From positions 1 to 64,000 of the forward strand of contig NZ_CP159255.1 of the NCBI RefSeq assembly GCF_040438645.1: 64,000 nucleotides of DNA, given 5' to 3'. The stretch is from Mesorhizobium sp. WSM2240 (lineage in GTDB: Bacteria; Pseudomonadota; Alphaproteobacteria; Rhizobiales; Rhizobiaceae). This document shows, in pieces, positions 17,889 to 26,035 of the stretch. Every line of letters begins with the position of its first letter. Within the stretch, counting starts at the first letter, position 1. The notes beneath the pieces were generated by a model. It ran no database searches. It saw only the letters and a program-made list of their open reading frames with translations, and was not told the DNA's origin. The translations under genes were made by a program, and so were the position numbers.

Positions 17889-18420
17889 CCCACCACTCCG
17901 TTTTGTATCTGAGCCAATATAGCCGAAATCGTCTCACGGTCGCCAGCGGACGGAATGTAACGCTTGGTACTCCTGCGCAAACGCAGATCCCTTGAACAAG
18001 TTCGCGATCTCTACACCAAGTACGGTCGTGAACGGCACCTGCTCTCGCCGAAGGCAAGTGCGCCGCCGATCGTCAACTTGCTTCGTCTTACAGCCGGCGC
18101 GCGCCGCGCCCGCTGTCGGAACACCAGTCCACGCGCCCCTGTCTACTCCAGAAATGTGCTTAGGACCCGTCGAGTTGACGCACGGGGTTCGATAGTCGCC
18201 CGACCGAATAGCCTTGTTGGATACGCCAGCGCGGACGACGGTCTGGCATTAGCGATATAGCTGGATAATCTCCCCGGCGCGCTCGAGGTCGGTGTTAGCC
18301 AGGCGTGCGCGCATTTGAGCCGCTGCGTTTTCTCGCGTTTCGGGCTTTCTTCTCAAGTCACCTTTGCTACATTTCAGCAGCGTCAACCTTTGCCTTTTTG
18401 GCAACGAAAGAAACAACAAC
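17889..18420. other. 532-base gap, probable divergent promoter region
   Basis: Between divergent genes. No reading frame here has a ribosome site or recognisable homology. The last 100 bases before 18421 are T-rich (runs such as CTTTTTGG) and may carry the promoter of the acidic protein. Confidence 0.4.
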
Positions 18421-18747
18421 GTGAGCGCTTATCTTGTACGTCTGCGCGACAACAAGGAAATTGTCGGCATCATTGTCCTCGATTCTCCGGACGATCTTTA
18501 CGATTTTGTCGACGAGAACACCGATCCCGGGCTGTGCGAATATCGCGAGCTGCCGTCTGGCGGTCTGCTTTGGCATGAAAACGACGCGCCACGCGTGCCG
18601 TCCAATATCGAAGATTCTGACGAAAGCGACGACTATTTCGCTCGTCTGGCGGAAACCGCCTCGTTCTCCGAGCTCTGGATGGGAGAGCTGTTCCAGACTG
18701 ACGAGGAAGAAAGCGGCTCCTGGGAAGCGATTCCGCCTCGGAAATAA
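18421..18747 (+). CDS. Small, strongly acidic hypothetical protein (108 aa)
   Basis: GTG start at 18421; a TTG at 18364 in frame is less likely. By direct count it has about 27 Asp/Glu against 8 Lys/Arg, a net charge near -19, with acid clusters NIEDSDESDDYF and TDEEESGSWE. The N-terminal part (AYLVRLRDNKEIVGIIVLDS) looks like a compact beta-rich domain. Family not recognised. Strong acidity is shared with DNA-mimic inhibitors, but many ordinary proteins are acidic too. It lies between the 325-aa gene and an IS3 scrap. Confidence 0.6.
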   Translation: MSAYLVRLRDNKEIVGIIVLDSPDDLYDFVDENTDPGLCEYRELPSGGLLWHENDAPRVPSNIEDSDESDDYFARLAETASFSELWMGELFQTDEEESGSWEAIPPRK

Positions 18748-18799
18748 AACGCGAATTCGTGGAACCTGTCGCGACGGAGCTCGACCGCCCATTATAGCG

Positions 18800-18994
18800 A
18801 TGATCGCCTTTGTCGACGATCACCTTTGGGAATACGGGGTCGAGCCGATCTGCGGGGTGCTGCCGATCGCCCCATCCGCCTATTATGACCATGTGGTCAA
18901 GCGTGCCGATCTCGCCCGGCTGTCGGCGCGGGCGAAGCGCGACGAGGCTCTGAAGGGGGAGGTGGGGCGGGTGTCCGATGCGATCTATGCTTGA
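18800..18994 (+). mobile_element. IS3-family orfB transposase fragment
   Basis: The frame MIAFVDDHLWEYGVEPICGV, then LPIAPSAYYDHVVKRAD and LARLSARAKRDEAL, is the N-terminus of an IS3-family OrfB (integrase-type transposase). It ends after 64 residues at a stop, before any DDE catalytic domain, so the element is a dead scrap. No orfA or terminal repeats were found. Confidence 0.75.
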
Positions 18995-19186
18995 CAGGTT
19001 GTTCACACGCTCATCGGATTGATTTCATCGGCGAAAGCTTGCGCCCAACCAATAGCGAAAAGCCTGACACCGACCCTAACGAAACGACAACAATCACATG
19101 TTGTAGAGCCCCAGGAGAAGGTCGATCCAAAAAAAGTATAGCGACGACGGGGACGTTTGGTTCTCTATTGGACAACGGAGGGAAAG

Positions 19187-19644
19187 ATGGCGAAGATATT
19201 CTCGATCGAAGAACTTAGAGCAATGACGCTCGAAAAACGGGTAATAGTCTATAACAATTGTTTAAGGCGTGAAGGAGATCCGGACGCCGAGGCAATCATC
19301 AAAAATCTTAAGAAGACTGGGATACCCTATACGAAGGAAAAATCGGTGGCTAATGGCACCCCGTTTATCGCCAAATGGAAATTATTATCAACAATCCAGC
19401 AAACGTTGAGCTCATGCTGGATGCGTCGGCCAATGGGCGCCCTGCACTTGAACCGATCGATCCTTTGATTGCCAAGGAACTCGGCAAGGACTACGGACCT
19501 CACAATGAATCAACGGTGACAGCAGGTTATCTGGTGGGCCAAAAAATGTATGCACTTGGCTACGAAAAGATGCCCTCGAAAGCGCTTTCACAAGGCTGTG
19601 TCGCCAAGACAGCGGCGATCTTTAGAAAGAGACGAGGAACCTGA
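19187..19644 (+). pseudogene. Hypothetical gene split by a frameshift near 19375
   Basis: A frame starting at ATG 19187 (GGAG site at 19177-19180) reads MAKIFSIEELRAMTLEKRVI to about PFIAK, where the next frame takes over: EIIINNPANVELMLDASANG to SQGCVAKTAAIFRKRRGT. The two halves look like one protein of about 150 aa, because the first frame turns low-complexity after the junction while the second begins mid-sentence. The family is recollected as a short rhizobial protein with a central TVTAGYLVGQKM motif. A one-base shift near 19375 is inferred; two overlapping genes are an alternative. Confidence 0.5.
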
Positions 19645-19693
19645 CGGTCAAAGACACGACTTGGCGGTCCTACGCCCAACGGCCCAAAGCGCC

Positions 19694-19942
19694 TTACGGT
19701 CGCTCGAGTTCGTACTCTCGCCTCCATTTGAGATATGGTTCGCCGGATGGCACTCGGTCGTCACGCCACCAAAAGGATCGAATCCTCTCGTCGAACCAGA
19801 TCGGTTCGTTCAAGGCCCGAAGAGAGTCTATCGCGGAGCGGACTGACTTGTCGCCAGCGTCTACGAAATCCATGAGCTTCCCCACGCTGATTGGCCCATG
19901 CTGCTTTATGACCTCGAGCACTCGAACTTTTAGTACTCCCAT
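19694..19942 (-). CDS. Small winged-helix-like protein (82 aa)
   Basis: Start at 19942 is chosen because GGAGG lies a few bases upstream on the minus strand; upstream extension to 20047 adds Cys-rich unconserved residues. The sequence VRVLEVIKQHGPISVGKLMD followed by AGDKSVRSAIDSLRAL has the helix-turn-helix pattern of a winged helix, ending in a strand-rich FDERIRSFWWRDDR. It probably binds DNA; target unknown. Confidence 0.6.
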   Translation of the reverse strand: MGVLKVRVLEVIKQHGPISVGKLMDFVDAGDKSVRSAIDSLRALNEPIWFDERIRSFWWRDDRVPSGEPYLKWRREYELERP

Positions 19943-20110
19943 TTTCGTCCTCCATACGTGTGTTGAAGAACAACAACAAATACTGAAATTTCTGTCCAGA
20001 AAAAACCTGCGTAAAATCGATTGAATCTTTTGGCGCCGTTCCGCCATTTTGTTCGCGCAGGGCGGGCGCTATGTTTTCTAACGGTAGGATCTCGAAAGAA
20101 AATCGATAAT

Positions 20111-20248
20111 CTATCCCGTGCTGCAGGTGCAGAAGCGGCTCAGGAATGCTTCGAGTTCGGAACCCTGCGGTTTGCTTTCGGTAGCGACTTGACGCATCTC
20201 GGCAGTCGTAAACCCGAACTTCAGAGCAGCACGCCCTAACTCTTGCAC
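20111..20248 (-). CDS. Possible small protein (45 aa)
   Basis: A minus-strand frame from GTG 20248 to the stop at 20111 encodes QELGRAALKFGFTTAEMRQV followed by ATESKPQGSELEAFLSRF, with an amphipathic pattern and good codon use. No clear ribosome site. It lies just upstream of the winged-helix gene on the same strand. It could be a real short gene or the C-terminal scrap of one. Confidence 0.3.
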   Translation of the reverse strand: MQELGRAALKFGFTTAEMRQVATESKPQGSELEAFLSRFCTCSTG

Positions 20249-20311
20249 TTGCTGTTTCTTTGACGGCCGTGCCAGTTACAATCCGCCGGAGGGAGAGGGG
20301 GCGATTCGATT

Positions 20312-22648
20312 TTGGCGCCAGCACACGGTCAAGTGAATCAGGGCGACGACCTGCAACAGGAAACGGGCTGGGTTGAACGCTCGATCGCGCGATGTACCCA
20401 CGCATTGGCGTCGGCCACGAGAGCGGCGGACCGCGTTGCGCTGATTCGCTCGTTGATTCGCTTAAGAGGGGGAAGGATCGACCTATCCGCTCTTGATAGA
20501 CAGCTCACGCTCGATGAGTTCGCTCTACTCTCGCGCTTTGGTCTCGCGCGAACCAATTCGGAACGATCGCTGCGAATTATTGACGAAGAAGACGCACATG
20601 ACCTCAATGGTCTTGGCACCGCCTTGAAGTTTGACCCGGTTCCGCGGCAGGCCTACGAGCCTGCGTCGCCCGATGGCGTCCCGCTGCGCCTCACCAATCA
20701 TTCGCGCTACCGAACAGTGACGCAAAAGGCAGCGACGCGGGCGCTGCTAACTCCCCCAGGCTCTGGCCTGTTGGTCAGTATGCCAACCGGATCAGGTAAA
20801 AGTCTCCTGTTTCAGATCGCCGCCAATTTCGAACGCGAAATTCATTCGGGCGCTTGCGCGATCGTAATAACTCCGACGATCGCACTCGCATTAGACCATG
20901 AACGCACCTTGTCCGGAATGCCGGGTCTCGAGCACAGCAAAGCGCTGACAGGAGATACGCCGCCCGCCAAAATAGAGGCGATCATCAACGGCTTCCGGCG
21001 GGGAGAAGTACCCATTTTGCTTCTCTCACCGGAAAAGGCACTCAGCCCTTCTATCCTGCAACATCTGGTCGAGGCGGCCACGCCGAATTCGGTCGAATAT
21101 GGACTGGACGCGCGCCTCACCCATGTCTTCGTGGATGAGGCACATATCATCGAGAGTTGGGGGCGCAGCTTTCGTCCCGATTTCCAACGGCTGCCTGCCC
21201 TGCTTGCACGACTAAGGATTGCTAATCCTGAAATCCGTGCGGTTCTCCTGTCGGCGACTCTCCCCGATAGTGCGCGCAGGGTGCTGAAAAGCGGCTGGAA
21301 GTTTGATGGCGCCTGGCTCGAGGTTGACGCTAGGCTGCCGCGCTATGAGCATGATGTCGTCGTCGCGCATTATAACTGGGAAAGCCAGCGCCAAGCTGCG
21401 CTCGACTATCTCGTAGACCGCGCGCCGCGCCCATTGATCATTCATACGACGCAGATTGCCGACGCCGGTGCGCTTTACGCGCGCCTCATGGATGCTGATC
21501 ACGGCTATGCACGTGTAGCGCTGTTCACCGGCGACACCGGCTCGCAGGACCGTCGTCGCATCGTCGAGGATTGGGCGAAGGACCAGATCGACATTGTCGT
21601 TGCCACCTCAGCGTTCGGATTGGGCATAGACAAGGCCGATGTCCGATCTGTGATCCACGCTTGCCTGCCCGAAGGTCCCGCGCGCTGGTATCAGGAGATT
21701 GGCCGTGCCTCCCGCGACAATGGCCAAGGACTCGCTGCCTGCCTGTTCGTCGAGGGGCCTGCCCTAAGCGACGTCAAACAGGCTTATAGCCTCGCAACCT
21801 CGGGATGGCTGACGCGCGAGCTGGCCGAAGAGCGCTGGGCGGGATTGCTGAAGGCCGCATCTAACCAGCGGTGTGTCGCCGAATATATGCAGATGACTCT
21901 CGACCTCGACGCGTTTCGCGAAGGATTGCGACCGACCGCTGGCGACTGGAATCGCGGCTGGAACATGACCTTGCTGACACTGATGCAGCGGGCCGGCGTG
22001 CTGCGTGTGTTGTCGATCCCAACGGAAGGCGATCAGCCCGAATTCTCCTGGAAGATCGAAGTCCGCGAACCTCGCGCTCTGAGCGGCGTCGACGAAGATG
22101 TATGGCAGCGGATAAGCGATTTTCGCGATGCCGAACTCGCCGAAGCCCGGGCCGACCTCGACGCCTTCGTTGCGGTCATGCGCCATCCCGACCGAGCATG
22201 CGTTACGCGCACCGCTTTTGAGATCATCGAACCGCGGTCCTTCACCGTGCCTTGCGGGCGTTGCCCCGCCTGCCGTAAGAACAGCGTCAACCCGCCCATT
22301 CATCTGGTCGCGGCCGGGCTGGAAAAGCCTTGGCCAGACGCCTTGCCCGTAACAGCCGGCCACGGCTCTGTGACGCGACGATGTCTCCGGGCCCGATTCG
22401 GAGGATCGATCGGGCCAAATCAGATCGCACGGCCGCGAGCTCCGTCTCCCAGCGTTCCAGTTCATCCTCAAGATGCCGCCAAGCCTCCCGCGCGTCCTGA
22501 AAGGGCCTCTTTTCCCCGAACCAAATCGGGCGGGGATGCTTCAATGGCCAGGACCTCTAAGCCCTCAATTTCTTGCATCACCTTTCCGGCGATACCTTGC
22601 AAGTCGCCGTACATCCCGACGGTCGACTCGATTACGCCTTGTATCTGA
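20312..22648 (+). CDS. RecQ/DpdF-like helicase with a broken, chimeric C-terminus
   Basis: Superfamily 2 DNA helicase. Walker A in MPTGSGKSLLFQ (about residue 157), TPTIALALDHER (Ia), DEAH in VDEAHIIESWGRSFRPDF (about 274), LLSATLPDSARR (III), VVATSAFGLGIDKADVRSVI (V) and EIGRASRDNGQG (VI). The Cys-containing tail CGRCPACRKN near 648 matches RecQ-like proteins such as DpdF of the dpd systems; the exact subfamily is uncertain. The TTG at 20312 follows GGAGGGAGAGG. After about 22346 the reading frame continues through sequence that on the other strand encodes a glycosylase-like fragment and then part of the DUF2130 gene, so the last 100 codons are almost certainly not native. A truncated helicase still containing all motor motifs may be made. 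Confidence 0.75.
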   Translation: MAPAHGQVNQGDDLQQETGWVERSIARCTHALASATRAADRVALIRSLIRLRGGRIDLSALDRQLTLDEFALLSRFGLARTNSERSLRIIDEEDAHDLNGLGTALKFDPVPRQAYEPASPDGVPLRLTNHSRYRTVTQKAATRALLTPPGSGLLVSMPTGSGKSLLFQIAANFEREIHSGACAIVITPTIALALDHERTLSGMPGLEHSKALTGDTPPAKIEAIINGFRRGEVPILLLSPEKALSPSILQHLVEAATPNSVEYGLDARLTHVFVDEAHIIESWGRSFRPDFQRLPALLARLRIANPEIRAVLLSATLPDSARRVLKSGWKFDGAWLEVDARLPRYEHDVVVAHYNWESQRQAALDYLVDRAPRPLIIHTTQIADAGALYARLMDADHGYARVALFTGDTGSQDRRRIVEDWAKDQIDIVVATSAFGLGIDKADVRSVIHACLPEGPARWYQEIGRASRDNGQGLAACLFVEGPALSDVKQAYSLATSGWLTRELAEERWAGLLKAASNQRCVAEYMQMTLDLDAFREGLRPTAGDWNRGWNMTLLTLMQRAGVLRVLSIPTEGDQPEFSWKIEVREPRALSGVDEDVWQRISDFRDAELAEARADLDAFVAVMRHPDRACVTRTAFEIIEPRSFTVPCGRCPACRKNSVNPPIHLVAAGLEKPWPDALPVTAGHGSVTRRCLRARFGGSIGPNQIARPRAPSPSVPVHPQDAAKPPARPERASFPRTKSGGDASMARTSKPSISCITFPAIPCKSPYIPTVDSITPCI
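22347..22544 (-). pseudogene. Scrap homologous to the C-terminus of the glycosylase-like protein
   Basis: The minus-strand frame reads PIWFGEKRPFQDAREAWRHL, EDELERWETELAAVRSDLAR and GPGDIVASQSRGRLLR. By hand alignment about 38 of 62 residues are identical to the C-terminus of the protein coded at 9207-11120. Resemblance stops sharply after GRLLR at about 22347, where the RecQ-like gene ends natively on the other strand. It is a partial second copy of that gene, now without start or domain context, overlapping the DUF2130 3' end in another frame. Confidence 0.75.
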
Positions 22649-23835
22649 GCCTCCCGCTTGGCCCACAGGCGTGTTGTGGCCTTTCGTTCCTTGGCCAGGT
22701 CGTCCTGCATATCAGAGAACTTTTCGACGATGGCTTCGACGCGATGGCGGAACCGGGGACCCGTCAGATAGCCGTAGACCTGCTCCATTTTGGTAGCCTG
22801 GCCGTCCTGGGCGAGGCGGGAATTCGCCAGCTCGATCAGGGATTGCCGAAGCATGATGGCGATCGGCATCGCGCATTTGGGATGGGCGACATAGACACCA
22901 TCCAGAAGATCGAAGGTTTCCACACCGGGAGGCAGCGCTTCCGAGATCATCAGCGCGATATCCGCTTTCGCCGCCCGTTGGTCGGCCCTGAGCTTCCCCA
23001 GCCAACCCTGGCTCCAGTTTTTGGTGCGTTTCGATTCCCACAAAATGGCGCCGCATGGCTGGCCGGCCGGTCCCACAACGCGGTGCAGGACATCTCCACC
23101 GAACTCGCCCTTGGCTACCGGTTCAATGATGTCCATTGGGAACCGGCTGGCAATGAGAGACTCCAGCTCGAGCTCCAGCACCTCGCCCTGCAGCTGCTGG
23201 GAACCCTGTTCCGCACGGCGCTTCAACTCCTCAATCTGACGCTGCATCCCGGCGATCTGTTCTTCTTTTTCCGCAACTTTCATTTTGAGGCCGTCTTCGG
23301 CTTCGGACCTCGCTTTGACGCGAACGGCGTCCAGCCCCTCCTGGATCTTTCTTTCGATGGTCAGCGCCATCTCGCGTTTCTCATCGTCAAGCGCACGCTG
23401 CTTTTTTAGGAATTCCGCCTGTTGCTGCTGGGCCTCGGTGAGCTTTTCGTCACGCGCCTTCAACGTCGCCTCCAGCTCGGCGAGCTTTTTATCCTTATCC
23501 TCCAAGTCTACCGACAGCAGCAGTTTCGCCTTGCGGGCCTCCTCGATCGCGATTGCGGCACGCTCAAGCTTAATTTTCTCGGCCACCTGGTTGCCGATGT
23601 CCTCTTTGGCGGCGGCAATCTCAGCCTGCTGGCGCTTAAGCTCCTCTTCTCTGGCAGCCATCGATGCGTTGCTCTGCGCTAGCCGCATTTCGTATTCTTC
23701 GCGCGTGGCGGCAATCAATGGGGCCGCGAGCGACTCGTTGAGCTTGATTTCCGTCTTGCAGCTTGGGCAGCTTATTGTCGGTTCATTGAGAATCCTGTCG
23801 CCCTGCAGCATGGCTTTGGTGGGTTGGACCGTCAT
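22468..23835 (-). CDS. DUF2130 family protein with coiled coil, C-terminus probably chimeric
   Basis: Protein of about 455 aa. An N-terminal zinc-ribbon-like CPSCK (about residues 25-29) is followed by a long coiled coil (residues 50-230, rich in EEELKRQQAEIAAAKED and similar) and a C-terminal DUF2130 domain (WESKRTKNWSQGWLGKLRAD, about 280-300, then ADIALMISEALPPGVETFDL) whose E.K pattern has been likened to a restriction-endonuclease fold. Start 23835 follows GAGAGG; upstream extension to 23862 is less supported. The tail after EGLEVLAIEAS reads through the second-copy glycosylase fragment in another frame, so the native end was probably lost. Confidence 0.75.
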   Translation of the reverse strand: MTVQPTKAMLQGDRILNEPTISCPSCKTEIKLNESLAAPLIAATREEYEMRLAQSNASMAAREEELKRQQAEIAAAKEDIGNQVAEKIKLERAAIAIEEARKAKLLLSVDLEDKDKKLAELEATLKARDEKLTEAQQQQAEFLKKQRALDDEKREMALTIERKIQEGLDAVRVKARSEAEDGLKMKVAEKEEQIAGMQRQIEELKRRAEQGSQQLQGEVLELELESLIASRFPMDIIEPVAKGEFGGDVLHRVVGPAGQPCGAILWESKRTKNWSQGWLGKLRADQRAAKADIALMISEALPPGVETFDLLDGVYVAHPKCAMPIAIMLRQSLIELANSRLAQDGQATKMEQVYGYLTGPRFRHRVEAIVEKFSDMQDDLAKERKATTRLWAKREAQIQGVIESTVGMYGDLQGIAGKVMQEIEGLEVLAIEASPPDLVRGKEALSGRAGGLAAS

Positions 23836-24085
23836 CGGCGGGCTGCCTCTCCGAGGAATCATTGAAGGACGCGCCAGAGTATATCTCGCCAGGCATTTTT
23901 GGAAAAGAACAAAAGGTAAACAGATGGTTTATCCCCGCCGCAAAGCTAGGGGAGGCGACCAGGAGGGCTCGTGGCCTGGCTGGCGGGCAAGGTGGGTGCT
24001 GATTTCCTGGAGCTATCAAAATCATTGCAAACGGCGAGTCGTGCAAGGAGACATGTGGTTATCATGGCGCTGTAGGTGCCGCCCG

Positions 24086-24113
24086 CATCGACGGGCAGAA
24101 TGCCCCGTCGATG
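24086..24113. repeat. Strong 10-bp inverted repeat in the 23.8-24.2 kb gap
   Basis: CATCGACGGG (24086-24095) pairs perfectly with CCCGTCGATG (24104-24113), loop of 8. It lies in the 370-base gene-free stretch between DUF2130 and the small partition partner, behind the latter on its strand. No T tract on either side, so it could be a protein-binding site or a weak terminator. I see no gene in this gap. Confidence 0.55.
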
Positions 24114-24205
24114 TTCCCAAGCCCCCGTGACCGTGGCTGAGTTCTGTCAGGGCCGCGCAGATCATGCGCGCCGCGAAGCGGTTGCCTTGAAAGCGCGAAA
24201 CGCGG

Positions 24206-24532
24206 TCAAAGTTTCGGCAGGCGGTCGGCGTGCTTCTCGAGAAAATCGTTGACGGCCTCAACATAGTAGTCGTTGACCCGCCGGCCTTCGGAAGCAGCGA
24301 GCAAGCGAAGGCGCCGCTTGTCTTTGGCGGCGATATAGATGGTGGTCGGCTGCTTCTTGTCCTCCCGAAGCGATTTTCCAGCGACCGGATCGCGTTTTTC
24401 GCCTTCTTCCTTCACCTTGCGGATATCCGCGCCGCTCATTTCCAGTTTTGGGCGATTGAGCTTCGGAAGCACAGCCGCCGCCGGCTGCATCACGCTTAAC
24501 AGAGCGCCCTTTTTGGCGTTGTCTACCATCAT
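24206..24532 (-). CDS. Small partner protein of the orphan ParA (RHH-type candidate)
   Basis: Coded immediately behind the ParA gene (one-base gap; GGAGTGAG just before its ATG), 108 aa from ATG 24532. A basic, disordered N-terminal half (KKGALLSVMQPAAAVLPKL, then REDKKQPTTIYIAAKDKRR) precedes a helix-rich end (LRLLAASEGRRVNDYYVEAV). The TTIYIAAKDKRRLRLLA-type strand followed by helices suggests a ribbon-helix-helix DNA-binding fold, as in ParG-type partners. This identification is inferred from size, context and pattern. Confidence 0.65.
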   Translation of the reverse strand: MMVDNAKKGALLSVMQPAAAVLPKLNRPKLEMSGADIRKVKEEGEKRDPVAGKSLREDKKQPTTIYIAAKDKRRLRLLAASEGRRVNDYYVEAVNDFLEKHADRLPKL

Positions 24533-24533
24533 C

Positions 24534-25220
24534 TCACTCCGCTGCGGCCGACCGATTGGCCTCAATCACATACCGGACAATCTCGGCAAATATCGCTTCG
24601 GACTCGGCGATGGCCTTCGGGTCTATCCTGCCGCCTGAATAGAGCGTGTTGCCCGTCTGCATGTCCTTATAGGCAATGCGGTAGGGCATTTCCTCGTTGG
24701 CAATTCGTGTTCCATCTTCCTGGATGATCTCTCGCAAGTCAGCCAGCGCCCTTGCCCGCTTGTCGATGACGGTGTTGTTCGTAAAAACATACATCACCGG
24801 CAGGGCAAAGCCGCGGTTCTCGGCGACCAGGGGAATGTGGCCGTTTACAAGCTGATGAGCGGCGGTAACGTCGTCCATGGCTAGATGCAGCGGCACCACG
24901 GCGATGTCGGCGGCGAAAAGCGCAGCCGTCAGTTCGTCATTCGTCTTGCCCTCGGTGTCGATAATGACCAACTTGCCCGTCTTATCCTGCTCCTGGGCCA
25001 GAGCGAGGATATCGGTCGGCGACGTGACTGCCACGATCTCCAGATTTTGGGGCTTGTTGCCGAAGCGATCGAGCAGCATGGACCAGCGGCCAATATTCTT
25101 GCGCTCGTCGGCGTCAATGACAAAAACACTGTGGCCCTGGTGCGCGGCGACACTGGCCAAGGCACGTACGAGCGTGGATTTTCCGACACCGCCTTTTGCC
25201 ACGGCAACGGTCATGATCAT
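24534..25220 (-). CDS. Second ParA/MinD-family ATPase
   Basis: ParA-like ATPase of 228 aa distinct from RepA. The deviant Walker A is AKGGVGKSTL near the start (residues 8-17), with IIDTEGKTND (Walker B-like) and AADIAVVPLHLAMDDVTAAH. The ATG at 25220 is preferred because GGACGGAG lies upstream on the minus strand and the Walker box then falls at its usual place; upstream sequence to 25328 is in frame but unconserved. It pairs with the small basic gene behind it and diverges from mobC-relaxase, an arrangement seen with mobilisation regions where VirC1-like ATPases promote relaxosome formation or partition. Confidence 0.8.
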   Translation of the reverse strand: MIMTVAVAKGGVGKSTLVRALASVAAHQGHSVFVIDADERKNIGRWSMLLDRFGNKPQNLEIVAVTSPTDILALAQEQDKTGKLVIIDTEGKTNDELTAALFAADIAVVPLHLAMDDVTAAHQLVNGHIPLVAENRGFALPVMYVFTNNTVIDKRARALADLREIIQEDGTRIANEEMPYRIAYKDMQTGNTLYSGGRIDPKAIAESEAIFAEIVRYVIEANRSAAAE

Positions 25221-25582
25221 CAGGCTCCGTCCTTCGCTGAAAAGCGCTATAGCGTTCCGATTTATAACGTTGCGACGGTGCGATTTACAAGCAATTTGAT
25301 ACTTTAATTTATGGCGTTTCGGGCTCATCGCGTCATGGCGCTATGTCCCCATTAATTGCAGCGTTGTGCCGTCGTGACGCTGTGCCATTGTGACGGCGCG
25401 TCGCTACACCGTTGTGATGGTAAAGAGTAATACCGCTATAGAGCTAAAGCATCCGTCAATTATAATTTCCACTGGCGCAGCAGCGCATTGGGTAACGAAT
25501 GAAGTGCCGTGAATGTGGCAATGTCATTAGCTTGTTTTTCCCTCATGTTTAAGGTAGTTCTTCTTTGGCAGGATAGCGAGAT
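25221..25582. other. Probable oriT/centromere region between parA and mobC
   Basis: A 362-base gene-free stretch between the divergent parA-like and mobC genes. It contains a 16-bp tandem repeat, a third partial unit at 25410-25420, and further GC/AT alternation. MOBP relaxase genes normally lie next to their oriT, so the nick site is expected here, but I cannot identify a nic sequence by eye. Any site for the ParA partner would also be expected here. Confidence 0.5.
25363..25394 (+). repeat. Tandem 16-bp direct repeat
   Basis: GTTGTGCCGTCGTGAC (25363-25378) is followed directly by GCTGTGCCATTGTGAC (25379-25394), 13 of 16 bases identical, with a partial third copy (CGTTGTGATGG, 25410-25420). 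Iteron-like, possibly bound by MobC, the ParA partner or the relaxase. Confidence 0.6.
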
Positions 25583-26035
25583 TTGTGGAACAAATCCCTT
25601 TTGCGCGCTCGCTTTGCGGCCTTAGGTCGGAAAACATGGGAGAAAAACAAGGCCGTGCCACGCCAGGGCGTTAGCTACGGAGAAGTAGTCAGGTTCCGCG
25701 TCAGTGCGGACGAAAAGGCGGCACTCGTCGCCATCAGCGCCCGCGAAGGCGTGCCGGAATCCGAAGTCATCCGTCGTCTTTTGCGCGCGGAAACGGGGTT
25801 GTTTCTGCCGGTGGCCGATGTCGATCGACCGGCGATCGAGGGTCTTCGAGAGCAGCTGCGCAAGATCGGCGGCAACCTCAACCAGGCCGTCCGCGCCATG
25901 AACGCCGGCCGCGTCGGCTACGAACCGGCGCTCGCCAAGAGCCTCGCAGCGCTTCTCGGAATGATGCAGCCGATGAACAAGCGGCTCGCCGAAATGGCGC
26001 GGCCAGCCCGGATGCGACGGAACTCGGGTCAATGA
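25583..26035 (+). CDS. mobC: MobC-like relaxosome accessory protein
   Basis: Small mobilisation accessory protein expected to bind oriT and help the relaxase. The pattern VRFRVSADEKAALVAISARE, GVPESEVIRRLLRAE, then LREQLRKIGGNLNQAVRAMN is that of MobC-type proteins (RHH-like N-terminus and a KIGGNLNQ motif). TTG at 25583 follows AGGA; a GTG at 25658 is an alternative start that would still include the conserved part. Its stop overlaps the relaxase ATG (ATGA). Confidence 0.8.
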   Translation: MWNKSLLRARFAALGRKTWEKNKAVPRQGVSYGEVVRFRVSADEKAALVAISAREGVPESEVIRRLLRAETGLFLPVADVDRPAIEGLREQLRKIGGNLNQAVRAMNAGRVGYEPALAKSLAALLGMMQPMNKRLAEMARPARMRRNSGQ

